From NCBI RefSeq assembly GCF_003966695.1, contig NZ_AP018828.1:836001-900000 (forward strand): 64,000 nucleotides of DNA, given 5' to 3'. Below the pieces are notes generated by a model. It worked only from the letters and a program-made list of their open reading frames with translations. It was not told the DNA's origin and did no database searches. Shown in pieces: positions 1 through 9,739 of the stretch (position 1 is the stretch's first letter; each line of letters opens with the position of its first letter). The translations under genes were made by a program, and so were the position numbers. The stretch is from Asticcacaulis excentricus (lineage in GTDB: Bacteria; Pseudomonadota; Alphaproteobacteria; Caulobacterales; Caulobacteraceae).

Positions 1-381
1 GACCTGAAAGGCCACTCTATCGAAGTGCGGATCAATGCTGAAAACGCCCGCACCTTCGTGCCGTCGCCCGGTACGGTCACCGATTTCCACACCCCCGGTG
101 GTCTGGGCGTACGCATGGATTCGGCGGTCTATAACGGCTACACCATCCCGCCCTATTACGACTCGATGATCGGCAAGCTAATCGTCTATGGGCGCGACCG
201 TCCCGAAGCCCTAGCCCGCCTCAAGCGCGCCCTTCAGGAAACCGTGGTGGCCGGTATCGATACCACGATTCCGCTGTTCCTCGACCTGCTGAACGAAGCC
301 GATATCCAGAAAGGGGATTACAATATCCACTGGCTGGAAAAGTGGATCAAGGCGCAGGAAGAGGCGAAGGTAGCAAGCTGA
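1..381 (+). CDS. accC: Acetyl-CoA carboxylase biotin carboxylase subunit (3' end)
   Basis: This is the C-terminal 126 residues of biotin carboxylase, cut by the left window edge. The enzyme carboxylates biotin on the carrier protein AccB using ATP and bicarbonate, the first step of fatty acid synthesis, in the cytoplasm. The frame is open from base 1. It contains the active-site segment EVRINAEN, then YDSMIGKLIVYG and the late helical region RPEALARLKRALQE typical of the biotin carboxylase C-terminal domain. It ends with a lysine- and alanine-rich tail at the expected family length. The other members of the acc operon would lie to the left, outside the window. Identification is firm; the only uncertainty is the missing upstream part. 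Confidence 0.94.
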   Translation, partial: DLKGHSIEVRINAENARTFVPSPGTVTDFHTPGGLGVRMDSAVYNGYTIPPYYDSMIGKLIVYGRDRPEALARLKRALQETVVAGIDTTIPLFLDLLNEADIQKGDYNIHWLEKWIKAQEEAKVAS

Positions 382-388
382 TCGAGCT

Positions 389-775
389 ATGGTGAGCAGG
401 TTGTCATTTCTGGTTACCGCTGACGAATACAATTCGTGGGTGTTGCCTGTTATCGATGACCTGCCACTTACCGAGCTGATCGAAGCCTACGAGCGGGAAA
501 ACGGCTACACCGACCCCGCAGGTGGATATGGTCCGATCAGATGTACCGATTTAGATTTCTCTCGGCAGACGATAAATCTTCTGGCGTGCGAGTGCGGTGA
601 AACGGGCTGTTGGCCTCTAAAAGCAACCTTATCTCAAAAAGATGATTGGGTTGTATGGTCGGAGTTTCGTCAGCCGCATCGCTCAAGTCGGGACTATTCT
701 GGCTTCGGTCCATTTCAATTTCTGCGTAGCGATCATGATGCGGCTGTAAAGGGCTTATGCCTCGACGGTAGCTAA
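389..775 (+). CDS. Conserved uncharacterised protein with CxCGExGCWPL motif
   Basis: A 128-residue protein of unknown function beginning 7 bases after the accC stop. The N-terminal half carries SWVLPVIDDLPLTEL, then GYTDPAGGYGPI. The centre has ACECGETGCWPL, a cysteine cluster that could bind a metal, and the C-terminal part reads EFRQPHRSSRDYSGFGPFQF. From memory the same motif order occurs in uncharacterised proteins scattered across actinobacteria and proteobacteria, so it looks like a true family. There is no signal peptide or membrane segment. Its base composition is visibly less GC-rich than accC and aat on either side, which suggests later arrival. Function is unknown; the gene call itself is fairly secure. 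Confidence 0.72.
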   Translation: MVSRLSFLVTADEYNSWVLPVIDDLPLTELIEAYERENGYTDPAGGYGPIRCTDLDFSRQTINLLACECGETGCWPLKATLSQKDDWVVWSEFRQPHRSSRDYSGFGPFQFLRSDHDAAVKGLCLDGS

Positions 776-799
776 TGACGTGACCGAGAGCTGAACATC

Positions 800-1450
800 T
801 TGCAGGAATTCACCCTCGACGATCTGGTCCAATGCTACCGCACCGGCATTTTTCCGATGTCGGATGCGCGTGACGATGAGACCCTGTTTCTGGTCGATCC
901 GCCGCTGCGGGGCATATTGCCGCTGGAGGGAGTCCATGTGCCGTCGCGGCTGGCGCGCACCGTGCGCAACACCCCCTTCACCGTGAAGATCGACACGGCC
1001 TTCCGGCAGGTCATCGAACTGTGCGCCGAAAGCGCCGCCGACCGCGAAAGCACGTGGATTTCCCATTCCATTCAATCGCTTTACGAAGCCCTGTTCGCGC
1101 GTGGCCTGGCCCACAGCGTCGAGGTGTGGGACGGGACTCGGCTGGTCGGCGGACTTTATGGCGTGGCCATCAACGGGGCCTTTTTCGGCGAAAGCATGGT
1201 GTCGCGCGCCACGGATGCCTCAAAGATCGCGCTGGTGCATCTGGTGGCGCGGCTGCGTGCCGGTGGCTATCGCCTGCTCGATTGTCAGTTCCTCACCGAC
1301 CATCTGCGACAGTTCGGCGTCATCGAAATTCCGCGTGAGGACTACAAGGCGCGCCTGAAAGACGCACTCTCGGTCGAAGGCGACTTCTACCGGCTGGCGA
1401 CCGCCGTGACCGGCAAGGGCGTCCTGCAACTGACCACCCAGACGTCATAG
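800..1450 (+). CDS. aat: Leucyl/phenylalanyl-tRNA--protein transferase
   Basis: Aat transfers Leu or Phe from charged tRNA to proteins with N-terminal Arg or Lys, marking them for ClpS/ClpAP degradation (N-degron pathway). The 216 residues match the family length. Recognisable segments are YRTGIFPM near the N-terminus, [14 protein letters not shown], then [19 protein letters not shown], and [14 protein letters not shown] near the end. The best start is a TTG at 800, because the conserved [14 protein letters not shown] region follows within a few residues and no suitable ATG precedes it. The 3' end overlaps the convergent DUF2155 gene by 64 bases. Identification is firm. Confidence 0.93.
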   Translation: MQEFTLDDLVQCYRTGIFPMSDARDDETLFLVDPPLRGILPLEGVHVPSRLARTVRNTPFTVKIDTAFRQVIELCAESAADRESTWISHSIQSLYEALFARGLAHSVEVWDGTRLVGGLYGVAINGAFFGESMVSRATDASKIALVHLVARLRAGGYRLLDCQFLTDHLRQFGVIEIPREDYKARLKDALSVEGDFYRLATAVTGKGVLQLTTQTS

Positions 1451-2196
1451 ACCGGGTGTTCCATGCCGTTGACGCCCGGCGTCGAGGCGTAGGTCCAGCC
1501 CTTGAACACGTCCTTGGGCTTCGGCACCGTGCCATTGGCCGCCGGTTGCGGCGAGGTACGCACCTCCAGATAGGTCATGGTGTCGCTCATCGCCTCGTCC
1601 TGCGCCGAGGTTTCGCAGGCCTTTACCGTATAGACCATGCCGCGATAACGCTTGGGCTTGCCCACCGGCGCCTCAAAGCGGATGGCTTCGCCCGTCACCT
1701 TGTCGAGCACGGTCAGGATGGCCGCACTGTAGCGCAGGCGCTTTTCGGGCGGCACCACGACCACAGGGGCCGATGACTGAGACGCGCTGCTGCTGGCCAC
1801 CGGCGCATTGCCCACCACCTGACCGGCGGAATCGACATAGGGCGTGCCCGCCGACGACGGAGCGGCAGCGGTTGGCGGAACGGCGGCGGGCGTACCCGTC
1901 CCCACGGCCTGCGGCTGGCTGGCCACCGGTGCGGTAGGGCGGTTCACGGTTTGCGTATTGGCGGCGCGCTGAGGGGTATTGCGTTTATTCCCGGTCGGGT
2001 CGTAGGGCTTATACTCTACGCCGTCGATATAGTAGGGTTCCGGGTCATAGTCGGCATTGTCGCGCGCATCGCGGCGGTCTCCGCGTCGCGGCGCTTCTTC
2101 GTCGGGCGGGATGTTCTGGGCATAGAGCGGCAAGGCGATGGCGGCCACGCCGGCCATCAGCAGCACCGCCCGAACCATCGCGCCGGTCTTTCTCAT
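1387..2196 (-). CDS. DUF2155 domain-containing exported protein
   Basis: A 269-residue protein with an N-terminal hydrophobic signal segment (residues ~7-25, ending LPLYAQ), a long Pro/Ala/Ser-rich linker (~70-155) and a C-terminal DUF2155 domain. The domain includes [17 protein letters not shown], a short cysteine-containing stretch ([15 protein letters not shown]) and a [21 protein letters not shown] signature. DUF2155 proteins are restricted mainly to alphaproteobacteria and their function is unknown; in several genomes they sit near aat and complex I genes, as here. The start at 2196 overlaps the stop of the NDUFA12 gene (TGATG), indicating translational coupling. The last ~20 codons run antisense through the end of aat, extending past the usual domain end. 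Confidence 0.85.
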   Translation of the reverse strand: MRKTGAMVRAVLLMAGVAAIALPLYAQNIPPDEEAPRRGDRRDARDNADYDPEPYYIDGVEYKPYDPTGNKRNTPQRAANTQTVNRPTAPVASQPQAVGTGTPAAVPPTAAAPSSAGTPYVDSAGQVVGNAPVASSSASQSSAPVVVVPPEKRLRYSAAILTVLDKVTGEAIRFEAPVGKPKRYRGMVYTVKACETSAQDEAMSDTMTYLEVRTSPQPAANGTVPKPKDVFKGWTYASTPGVNGMEHPVYDVWVVSCRTPLPVTAVASR

Positions 2197-2591
2197 CAGG
2201 GCTTCCACGCCTCGTAATCGCCCGACTTCGACGCCTGACGCTCGCCTTCGGCGTTCAGCGACCCCTTGGGGAACTGCGCGAACGGCGTCCCCGACAGGTT
2301 GGGCAGGTGCGGCTTTTCCCATGCCTTGCGCGGCAGCGGCGCCACCGTCGGCGGCTCATCGTACATATAGTGCATCCAACCGTGCCAGTCGGGCGGGATC
2401 TTCGAGGCATCGGCATAGCCGTTATAGATCACGTAGCGGCGCGGCTTGTCGCCGTAGCTTTCCTTGGTGTTGCGGGCCTGATAATATTTGTTGCCGAATT
2501 CGTCGGTCCCGACGAGCTTCGACGTGCGGCCGATGGTGAACAGCGTACCGAGCGTCGCACCGCTCCACCACAAGAAGGCTTTATCCAGCAA
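2196..2591 (-). CDS. NADH:ubiquinone oxidoreductase subunit, NDUFA12 family
   Basis: A 131-residue protein of the NDUFA12/B17.2 family, an accessory subunit of respiratory complex I shared by mitochondria and alphaproteobacteria. Visible family features are TLGTLFTIGRTSKLVGTDEF near the N-terminus, GNKYYQAR, and RRYVIYNGYADASKIPPDWH followed by GWMHYMYDEPP. The C-terminus has the proline-rich KPHLPNLSGTPFA segment. It should sit on the matrix/cytoplasmic arm of complex I at the inner membrane. It is the first gene of a two-gene unit with the DUF2155 gene, to which it is coupled by a one-base stop/start overlap. Core nuo genes are not in the window. Confidence 0.92.
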   Translation of the reverse strand: MLDKAFLWWSGATLGTLFTIGRTSKLVGTDEFGNKYYQARNTKESYGDKPRRYVIYNGYADASKIPPDWHGWMHYMYDEPPTVAPLPRKAWEKPHLPNLSGTPFAQFPKGSLNAEGERQASKSGDYEAWKP

Positions 2592-2836
2592 GGTCTTACC
2601 CTATTTCACTAAATGGCGAAGAGGGAGACTCCGCCGGTTATGCGTCCCCTGACTTATAAAGCGCCGCTGCATCTGCGTAAAGCGCTTCAAAGGCCACAAC
2701 CGGCGAATTATCCCCCAAGCGGGAGCTACGCAACATATTGTGGATGGATCAGCCCTCTGGCCCCACATTTATTGCTGAAAGGTTAAAATCGGTCTAGGCT
2801 TTATCCCCAACTGTGTTCGCCAATCCGGGGAAGCCA

Positions 2837-5605
2837 ATGGCAAAGATAATGTCCGGCGATTCTGTCCTGCCCTATCTGTCCTTTGCGGCCCGCGCCGAAC
2901 AGGCCCGCCCGGTGCTGGAATGGCGCGAAATCGAACGCGGCCCCGACAGTTTCAGCGTCCTGTGTCCGCGCGACTGGACGACGGCGCAAAGCGAAGCCTG
3001 GCACGACTGGGTCGAAGCCCTGCCGCGCGACCTGCCCGAAGGGGCGTTTCCACCCGTGGCCGAAGGGCTGGATGGGGCGTTCGACCTCTATGCCCATCGT
3101 CTGGCGGCGTGGGGCCGAGTGTACGGCATAGTGCGCGAAGATGAGGCGCAGGCCTTTGCGGCCGAACTGGCCGCCACCCTGCGGCTGGGGCTGGCCGCCC
3201 CCGCAACGGGCCTGCGGACCGGGCACCGCGTGCCCTTGCTGGACGGCCGCAAACTCGGCCAGACCGAGGCCCGCTACGCCGATATCGAAGACCATGCCTG
3301 TGTGCGTGAGCTGCGCGACCTTCTGGTCGGGGCGCGCTCCGAAGCGGTCGCCCGCGCCACCCGCGATCAGTTGCACGCCGCCCTGTCCGGCATTACCGCC
3401 GCCATTGCCCGCGCCGAGGGCGAACAGCGCGCCAGCTTACAACACAATCCGGCTCTGGCCCGCGCGGCGCTCAAGGCCCGGCGTCTGGGGGCCTCGGACG
3501 CCCTCATCCAGTCGGTTATTCAGTCCACGGACGGTTTGACCGGTGACAGCGCCCTGCCCGACTGGTCTTTGCAAAATGTCGAGGCCGACCGACCCGCCCC
3601 GGCGGTTATCGTGACGGCGCGCCGCGACCTGATCGCCGCCGGTGATCCGTCGGCGCGTCTGGCGGCGCAGGCGGCGCTGGAAAGCGGTCGTCTGTGGATC
3701 GCCTTCGATCCGGACGCCGCCGAAGCGCTGGACGACGCCCTGATCGCACCGCGCGCCGCGCTCAACGCCTATGGTTTCCTTAAACAAACCGGCTTCGATG
3801 TCGAAGGCTTTGCCGCCTGCGCCGCCCTGTGGACCGTGGCGCTCGATATCGAAAGCCACCTGACCTTTGCCGCCACACCCGAAGCGGCACAGCGTCTGGC
3901 CCAGCATCGTCCCCTCGCCCTCACTGTGGCCGGCCTCAGTGAAACCCTTATGGCGCTGGGCCTGAGCGCGCAAACCGAAGCGGGGCAGGATTTTGCCGCC
4001 GCCTTGATGGCCGTGCTGGATGCCGAAAGCGTGCACGCCTCCGCCGTGCTGTCGCGTCACCTGACGCCCTATGCCGGGTTCGCCGCCGAACGCGATGACC
4101 GGGTATCGGCGCTGAGCCAGAAACTCTATCGCCTGTCGGGCCTCAAAAATGCTGACCTTAAGGCGCACGCCCTGACGCGCCTGCAAACGGCGCTGAAACT
4201 GGCCAAGCCCACGGGTCTGCGCCACGTCCAGACGACCACCCTGTTTGACGATCCGGAATTGTCGCTGCGGCTGGGCGTGACGCTGGGGGATGCGCCACTG
4301 ACCGCCCTGACCGTCGCTATGGAAGGCGCCGACGGTGTCTTTGTGCGCGGCCTGCACCCCGCCGTCTGGCAAGGTCTGAAGGGAGATGAACGCGACGCCG
4401 TGCGCACGCATCTGCTGGGGCATCGCACGCTGGACGGCGCGCCGCATATCCACGCCCAGACACTGAAAGCCAAGGGACTGAGCGATTTTGAGATCGCGGC
4501 CCTCGAAGAATCCCTGATCACAGCCCACAGCCTTGATGAGGTGGTGTCCTCGGCGGTGCTGGGTGCCGATTTTATCAAGGATATCTGGGGCATCAGCGAC
4601 GAAGACCTGCACGCGCCGGGCTTTAGTCTGCCGCGTTTGATGGGCTTTACGGCGGACGAAATCGCTGAGGCGCAGGCCTTTATCTTCGGCCATGACACCA
4701 CGGAGGGGCTGCCTGACGCCCTGCGTCAGCGCCTGAGCCCCCCCGGCTTGAAGGCGCGACTGGCCCTGCGGCAAAAACTCGAAAGCTTTGCCTCGGCGCC
4801 GGCGGCCTCGGCTCTGGTGCTTGAATGGGATCAGGGGGTGCCCGACGCGCTCAAGGCCCTGGCCCAAGCGGCCGATAGCGGTCTGCGCGCCATCGGCCTG
4901 CGCCGTCAGCCGGCCCCGCCGTCCCTGACGCTCGATATTCCGGAATTTGAGGAGGCCCGCCGCCCGGCTCCGGAACCCGTGCGCGAAACTCCGGCCCAGA
5001 CGGTCATCGAAAAGATCATCGAACGCGACCGCGAACGCCAGAAACTGCCCGACCGCCGCAAGGGCTATATCCAGAAGGCCAGCGTCGGCGGCCATAAGGT
5101 CTATCTGCACACGGGCGAATACGAAGACGGTTCCGTGGGCGAAATCTTCATCGATATGCACAAGGAAGGCGCGGCCTTCCGTTCACTGATGAATAATTTC
5201 GCCATCGCCGTGTCGATCGGCCTGCAATACGGCGTGCCGCTGGACGAATTTGTCGATGCCTTCGTCTTTACGCGCTTTGAACCGGCCGGTCCGGTCAGTG
5301 GTAACGATTCGATCCGCTCGGCGACCTCCATCCTCGACTATATCTTCCGGGAACTGGCGATTTCCTATCTCAACCGCGAAGACCTGTCGAACGCCGACCC
5401 GGATGAACTGAACGCCGACGGCCTGGGTCAGGGGCATGGCCTGTCGAAACTGGCCGATGACGGCAATGAAGGCATCGCCGCCTCGCACCTGATTTCGAAG
5501 GGGTTTATGCGCGGACAGCCGGACAATCTGGTCGTCGTGCCCTTTGGACGCAAACCTTCGAAATCCGACGATCAGTCCCTGCCCCCCGAAGCGCAGGGGG
5601 AATAG
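2837..5605 (+). CDS. NrdJ-derived protein with TSCPD domain, lacking RNR catalytic cysteines
   Basis: A 922-residue cytoplasmic protein whose C-terminal half is collinear with adenosylcobalamin-dependent ribonucleotide reductase (NrdJ). Residues ~530-625 contain [15 protein letters not shown] and [20 protein letters not shown], matching the NrdJ segment ahead of the last cysteines. Residues ~735-860 contain [40 protein letters not shown] and [20 protein letters not shown], the TSCPD domain. The N-terminal ~500 residues are alanine-rich and do not show the reductase barrel. I count only three cysteines, all in the N-terminal ~330 residues and none in the redox or thiyl positions, so reductase activity is unlikely. 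The start at 2837 was chosen over GTG 2813 because GGGGAAG sits just upstream. Function is unknown. Confidence 0.82.
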   Translation: MAKIMSGDSVLPYLSFAARAEQARPVLEWREIERGPDSFSVLCPRDWTTAQSEAWHDWVEALPRDLPEGAFPPVAEGLDGAFDLYAHRLAAWGRVYGIVREDEAQAFAAELAATLRLGLAAPATGLRTGHRVPLLDGRKLGQTEARYADIEDHACVRELRDLLVGARSEAVARATRDQLHAALSGITAAIARAEGEQRASLQHNPALARAALKARRLGASDALIQSVIQSTDGLTGDSALPDWSLQNVEADRPAPAVIVTARRDLIAAGDPSARLAAQAALESGRLWIAFDPDAAEALDDALIAPRAALNAYGFLKQTGFDVEGFAACAALWTVALDIESHLTFAATPEAAQRLAQHRPLALTVAGLSETLMALGLSAQTEAGQDFAAALMAVLDAESVHASAVLSRHLTPYAGFAAERDDRVSALSQKLYRLSGLKNADLKAHALTRLQTALKLAKPTGLRHVQTTTLFDDPELSLRLGVTLGDAPLTALTVAMEGADGVFVRGLHPAVWQGLKGDERDAVRTHLLGHRTLDGAPHIHAQTLKAKGLSDFEIAALEESLITAHSLDEVVSSAVLGADFIKDIWGISDEDLHAPGFSLPRLMGFTADEIAEAQAFIFGHDTTEGLPDALRQRLSPPGLKARLALRQKLESFASAPAASALVLEWDQGVPDALKALAQAADSGLRAIGLRRQPAPPSLTLDIPEFEEARRPAPEPVRETPAQTVIEKIIERDRERQKLPDRRKGYIQKASVGGHKVYLHTGEYEDGSVGEIFIDMHKEGAAFRSLMNNFAIAVSIGLQYGVPLDEFVDAFVFTRFEPAGPVSGNDSIRSATSILDYIFRELAISYLNREDLSNADPDELNADGLGQGHGLSKLADDGNEGIAASHLISKGFMRGQPDNLVVVPFGRKPSKSDDQSLPPEAQGE

Positions 5606-5611
5606 TCCAGC

Positions 5612-5646
5612 CTCCTCCCCTGTGAGCGGCGCGAACGGGGGAGGAG
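5612..5646. terminator. Hairpin between convergent genes
   Basis: A 9-base-pair stem, CTCCTCCCC with GGGGAGGAG, closes a GC-rich loop in the 42 bases between the convergent nrdJ-like and asd genes. There is no U-tract. It belongs to the GGGGAGGAG-type hairpins seen elsewhere in the window, so it may be a dispersed repeat that also works as a boundary. Confidence 0.5.
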
Positions 5647-5647
5647 A

Positions 5648-6706
<1,059 letters not shown>

Positions 6707-6770
6707 TTACGTCTCCTGCGTCAAAAAGGTTTGGCGGGAGGCGCGAGGTGTTGGGTTTTCTGTGAAACCG

Positions 6771-6850
6771 GCCCCGCGCGTTCCGCGGGGCTTCGTCCAG
6801 ATGCCTTGGCTTACACCGTCAGCACGACCGGACCGGCCCCGCGAAGCGGG
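6771..6850 (-). promoter_or_regulatory. Candidate threonine attenuator of asd (mutually exclusive stems)
   Basis: On the minus strand four short segments can pair in alternative ways. Segment 1 CCCGC (6850-6846) pairs with segment 2 GCGGG (within 6843-6836). Segment 2, CGCGGGGC, also pairs over eight bases with segment 3 GCCCCGCG (6791-6784). Segment 3 pairs equally well with segment 4 CGCGGGGC (6778-6771) across a five-base loop. This is the 1:2, 2:3, 3:4 layout of a classical attenuator. Segment 1 overlaps the Thr codons of the leader frame, so a ribosome stalled there would free segment 2 for the antiterminator. The weak point is the terminator stem: it is followed by GGTTTC only, not a long U-tract. 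Confidence 0.6.
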
Positions 6851-6890
6851 TCGGCTTGGTAGTGGCTTTGGTGGTGGTCGTCTGGAACAT
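6819..6890 (-). CDS. Threonine-rich leader peptide upstream of asd
   Basis: A 23-codon frame beginning ATG TTC CAG and ending TGC TGA. It encodes MFQTTTTKATTKPT followed by RFAGPVRSC. Seven of 23 residues are threonine, four of them consecutive (codons 4-7), with others at 10, 11 and 14. A weak purine-rich stretch (AAAGG) lies about ten bases ahead of the ATG. The frame lies 116 bases upstream of asd, which makes a threonine precursor, and its Thr codons sit directly before and on segment 1 of the competing stems. The expected role is as a translation sensor of charged tRNA-Thr, with no function of the peptide itself. This is inference from layout. Confidence 0.6.
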   Translation of the reverse strand: MFQTTTTKATTKPTRFAGPVRSC

Positions 6891-6921
6891 GAAAGCGCCT
6901 TTACCGGGAATGAGGGGTTTT

Positions 6922-6951
6922 GTAAACCGCTCTTATACCTCTCCGGTTTAC
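6922..6951. promoter_or_regulatory. Inverted repeat around a possible asd promoter
   Basis: A perfect 8-base inverted repeat, GTAAACCG and CGGTTTAC, is separated by 14 bases. On the minus strand the spacer includes TATAAG (6937-6932), a plausible -10 element for the asd leader transcript, which would start about 40 bases ahead of the leader ATG. The placement suggests an operator overlapping a promoter in the divergent asd/pentapeptide interval. The binding protein is unknown. Confidence 0.4.
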
Positions 6952-7014
6952 GGAGGGGAGCGCGCAGGCCCCGATCTTGCTTAAGAAAAGCTAAACCACA
7001 AGAGGTGTCCCATC

Positions 7015-7500
7015 ATGAAACGCATCGCTCTGGCCGTAGCCGCGCTTTCGCTGTTTGCCCTTCCCGCTTCGGCGCAAAACCCTGTCCAGATCAGCCGCGC
7101 CGGTTCGGGCGCGTCCTGCCCCGGCTGCAACCTGTTTCAGGCCGATTTTTCCGGTAAGACGCTGAAAGGCAAGAACTTCGCCGGGGCGCGCCTGCGTCAG
7201 GCGGACCTGTCGAGCGGCGTTTTCAACGGCACGAGCTTTGCGGGCGGAGACCTGCGTGACCTTAACGGGTTTGGCTCCTTGTTCGGCCATGCCAATTTCT
7301 CGCGCACCAATCTGACCAACGCCAATTTCGTCGGGGCCTATCTCGAAGGGGCCAATTTTGCGGGCGCCAATCTGAGCGGCGTCAACTTTTCCGGGGCCGA
7401 GATGGCGTCGGCGCGCGGCATCACCCAGCGCATGATGGATCAGGCCTGCGGCGATAAGACGACCGTGGCTCCGAAGGGTATCCGCGTTCCGGTGTGCTGA
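7015..7500 (+). CDS. Secreted pentapeptide-repeat protein
   Basis: A 161-residue protein with a clear Sec signal peptide (KRIALAVAALSLFALPASAQ) and therefore likely periplasmic. From about residue 45 to 135 it is a run of pentapeptide repeats of the A(D/N)xxx type, for example LFQADFSGKTLKGKNFAGA and ANFVGAYLEGANFAGANL, which should fold into a right-handed quadrilateral beta-helix. Cysteines occur in a CPGC pair after the signal peptide and near the C-terminus (ACGD, VPVC), possibly forming disulfides that cap the helix. An AAGAGGTG ribosome-binding site precedes the start. The molecular role of such periplasmic proteins is unknown. Confidence 0.85.
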   Translation: MKRIALAVAALSLFALPASAQNPVQISRAGSGASCPGCNLFQADFSGKTLKGKNFAGARLRQADLSSGVFNGTSFAGGDLRDLNGFGSLFGHANFSRTNLTNANFVGAYLEGANFAGANLSGVNFSGAEMASARGITQRMMDQACGDKTTVAPKGIRVPVC

Positions 7501-7544
7501 TACGTTATGGGGTTTGGGGCCTGCGGCCCCAAGTCTTCATATAT

Positions 7545-7587
7545 TCAAAAGAAAAGCCTGCCGGTTTTCGGCAGGCTTTTCTTTTGA
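7545..7587. terminator. Strong bidirectional intrinsic terminator
   Basis: A perfect 19-base-pair stem running from TCAAAAGAAAAGCCTGCCG to its complement, around a 5-base loop. It has A-rich and T-rich flanks on both sides, so it can stop transcription from both the pentapeptide gene (+) and aspS (-). Two further short GC hairpins flank it at 7514-7532 (TTGGGGCC/GGCCCCAA) and 7601-7621 (TGTGGGGTC/GACCCCACA). Confidence 0.9.
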
Positions 7588-7632
7588 AAGTAAAAAGGTT
7601 TGTGGGGTCACGGACCCCACACCCCATGCATA

Positions 7633-9414
7633 TCAGCTCACCTTGATCGGCAGTTGCGTCCGGATATGCAGTTCCTTCAACTGCTTCTCCGTCACCTCCG
7701 ACGGGGCACTCATCATCACGTCCTGCCCCTGCTGATTCAGCGGGAAAGCGATGACTTCGCGGATCGCCGTCTGACCAGCCAGCAGCATCACAATGCGGTC
7801 GATACCAGGGGCCAGACCGCCGTGCGGCGGCGCGCCGTATTTGAAGGCGTTGAGCATCCCGCCGAACTGGCTTTCAACCACATCGGCCCCATAGCCCGCG
7901 ATCTCAAAGGCCTTGAGCATGATCTCCTGCTTGTGGTTCCGGATCGCGCCAGAGCACAGCTCATAGCCGTTGCAGACGATGTCGTACTGATAGGCCAGAA
8001 TGTCGAGCGGGTCCTTGGTGAGGAGCGCCTCCATCTCGCCCTGCGGCATGGAGAACGGGTTGTGCGAGAAATCGACCTTCTTCTCGTCCTCATTGTACTC
8101 GAACATCGGGAAATCGACGATCCAACAGAAGCGGAACTGATCCTCGTCCACCAGGTTGAGATCGGTGCCGACCTTGGTGCGCGCCAGACCGGCAAACTTG
8201 TAGAAGACCTTGGGATCGCCAGCGACGAAGAAGGCCGCGTCGCCCTGCGCCAGACCCAGAGCGGTCATCAGCGCCGTAGTGGCGTCGTTGCCGAGGTTCT
8301 TGGCGATGGGGCCGCCCCACGCGCCCTGATCCTCGGACCAGAAGATGTAGCCGAGGCCCGGCTGACCTTCGCCCTGCGCCCACGAATTCATACGGTCGCA
8401 GAAGGCGCGCGAGCCGCCCTTCGGGGCCGGAATGGCCCACACAGCGTTAGCGCTGTTTTCGAGAATACGCGCAAACAGGCCAAAGCCGCCGCCGCGGAAA
8501 TGCTCAGACACGTCCTGCATTTCGATCGGGTTGCGCAGGTCCGGCTTGTCCGAGCCGTACTTGGCGATGGACTCTTTGTAGGGGATGCGCTGGAACGGAT
8601 AGCTAGACACGCGCTTGCCTTCGCCGAACTCGGTAAACAGGCCGTGCATCACCGGCTCGATGGCCGCGAACACATCTTCCTGCGTCACAAAGCTCATCTC
8701 GATATCGAGCTGATAGAATTCCAAGCTACGGTCGGCGCGCAGGTCTTCGTCACGGAAGCACGGGGCGATCTGGAAATAGCGATCGAAACCCGACACCATC
8801 AGCAACTGCTTGAACTGCTGCGGCGCTTGCGGCAGGGCATAGAACTTGCCCGCGTGCAGACGCGACGGCACCAGGAAGTCGCGCGCCCCTTCGGGCGACG
8901 AGGCGGTCAGGATGGGGGTCTGGTATTCCAGAAAACCCTGCGCGACCATACGGTTACGGATCGACTGAATGACGCGCGAGCGCAGCACGATGTTCTTGTG
9001 CAGGGTTTCGCGACGCAGGTCGAGGAAGCGGTTTTTCAGACGGATGTCTTCGGGATATTCGGGCTCACCGAACACCGGCAGCGGCAGTTCGGCAGCTTCG
9101 GACAGCACTTCGATATCCGACACCACGACTTCGATAGCCCCGGTCGGCAGGTTGGGATTGACGGTCGCCTCATCCCGCGCCACCACCTTGCCATCGACGC
9201 GGATAACGCTTTCAGCACGCAAGCGTTCGACCTTGGCAAAGCCCGCGCTGTCCGGATTGAACACCAGTTGCGTCAGGCCGTAATGGTCGCGCAGGTCGAT
9301 GAACAACAGGCCGCCGTGATCGCGCTTGCGGTGAATCCAGCCCGACACGCGCACCTCGGCGCCGGCGTCGGTGGCGCGCAGCGCGCCGCAGGTATGGGTA
9401 CGGTAACTATGCAT
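7633..9414 (-). CDS. aspS: Aspartyl-tRNA synthetase
   Basis: AspRS charges tRNA-Asp (in many bacteria lacking AsnRS also tRNA-Asn) with aspartate. The 593-residue protein is a full-length bacterial-type class II synthetase. It has the N-terminal OB-fold anticodon-binding domain ([20 protein letters not shown]), motif 2 region [19 protein letters not shown], a GAD insertion in the middle, and motif 3 near the C-terminus ([15 protein letters not shown]). I place the start at 9414 because [18 protein letters not shown] matches the usual N-terminus; an in-frame start 24 bases upstream has no support. It is monocistronic, with the strong terminator downstream. Confidence 0.97.
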   Translation of the reverse strand: MHSYRTHTCGALRATDAGAEVRVSGWIHRKRDHGGLLFIDLRDHYGLTQLVFNPDSAGFAKVERLRAESVIRVDGKVVARDEATVNPNLPTGAIEVVVSDIEVLSEAAELPLPVFGEPEYPEDIRLKNRFLDLRRETLHKNIVLRSRVIQSIRNRMVAQGFLEYQTPILTASSPEGARDFLVPSRLHAGKFYALPQAPQQFKQLLMVSGFDRYFQIAPCFRDEDLRADRSLEFYQLDIEMSFVTQEDVFAAIEPVMHGLFTEFGEGKRVSSYPFQRIPYKESIAKYGSDKPDLRNPIEMQDVSEHFRGGGFGLFARILENSANAVWAIPAPKGGSRAFCDRMNSWAQGEGQPGLGYIFWSEDQGAWGGPIAKNLGNDATTALMTALGLAQGDAAFFVAGDPKVFYKFAGLARTKVGTDLNLVDEDQFRFCWIVDFPMFEYNEDEKKVDFSHNPFSMPQGEMEALLTKDPLDILAYQYDIVCNGYELCSGAIRNHKQEIMLKAFEIAGYGADVVESQFGGMLNAFKYGAPPHGGLAPGIDRIVMLLAGQTAIREVIAFPLNQQGQDVMMSAPSEVTEKQLKELHIRTQLPIKVS

Positions 9415-9560
9415 TGTGAGTCTCTGAATCCGGCTCAAAAAACGGTTGGGGGCTAGGGCACATGACAGGGGCGGAATGTCAAGACTTGTGTCCGGACTCC
9501 CGGCAAAAAGCCGCCTCCGAATTTCATTTTATTTTGCAAGCGAGCTGTCTCTTGGGGTTT

Positions 9561-9689
9561 AACCACGGATGCACACGGATGATCGCCTGCGGCGATCTCA
9601 CGGATATTCAGACCAATATGCCTCAACCTTCTCGGACCATCCGTGGACCTGCCCGCTTTGCGGGCGGGCATCCGTGTCTATCCGTGGTT
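9561..9689. repeat. Dispersed CACGGATG-type inverted repeat, copy 1
   Basis: An approximately 129-base element with terminal inverted repeats AACCACGGAT and ATCCGTGGTT and a second nested pair ACACGGATG/CATCCGTGT. Internally it contains ATCGCCTGCGGCGAT and CCTTCTCGGACC. A second copy at 10238-10330 keeps the same internal order and orientation. It lies in the 325-base gap between aspS and the next gene; the rest of that gap holds no recognisable feature beyond a probable aspS promoter. Confidence 0.8.
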
Positions 9690-9739
9690 CATTCTTCTTG
9701 CCGATATCATCCGCAGCATGGTTAATTTGCAAAGCGCAA

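Noticed and set aside
2592-2836. Possible cobalamin riboswitch upstream of the B12-RNR-like gene
   Set aside because: The conserved B12-box (GCCACTG-like) and the surrounding helices are not present; only ordinary intergenic sequence and short GC stems are seen.
3437-5161. Long open frame antisense to the nrdJ-like gene
   Set aside because: It mirrors the codon structure of the GC-rich gene opposite, has no recognisable motif and no plausible start context. The plus-strand protein has clear family similarity.
7600-9456. Long plus-strand frame opposite aspS
   Set aside because: It spans almost exactly the aspS gene and is explained by third-position GC bias on the coding strand.
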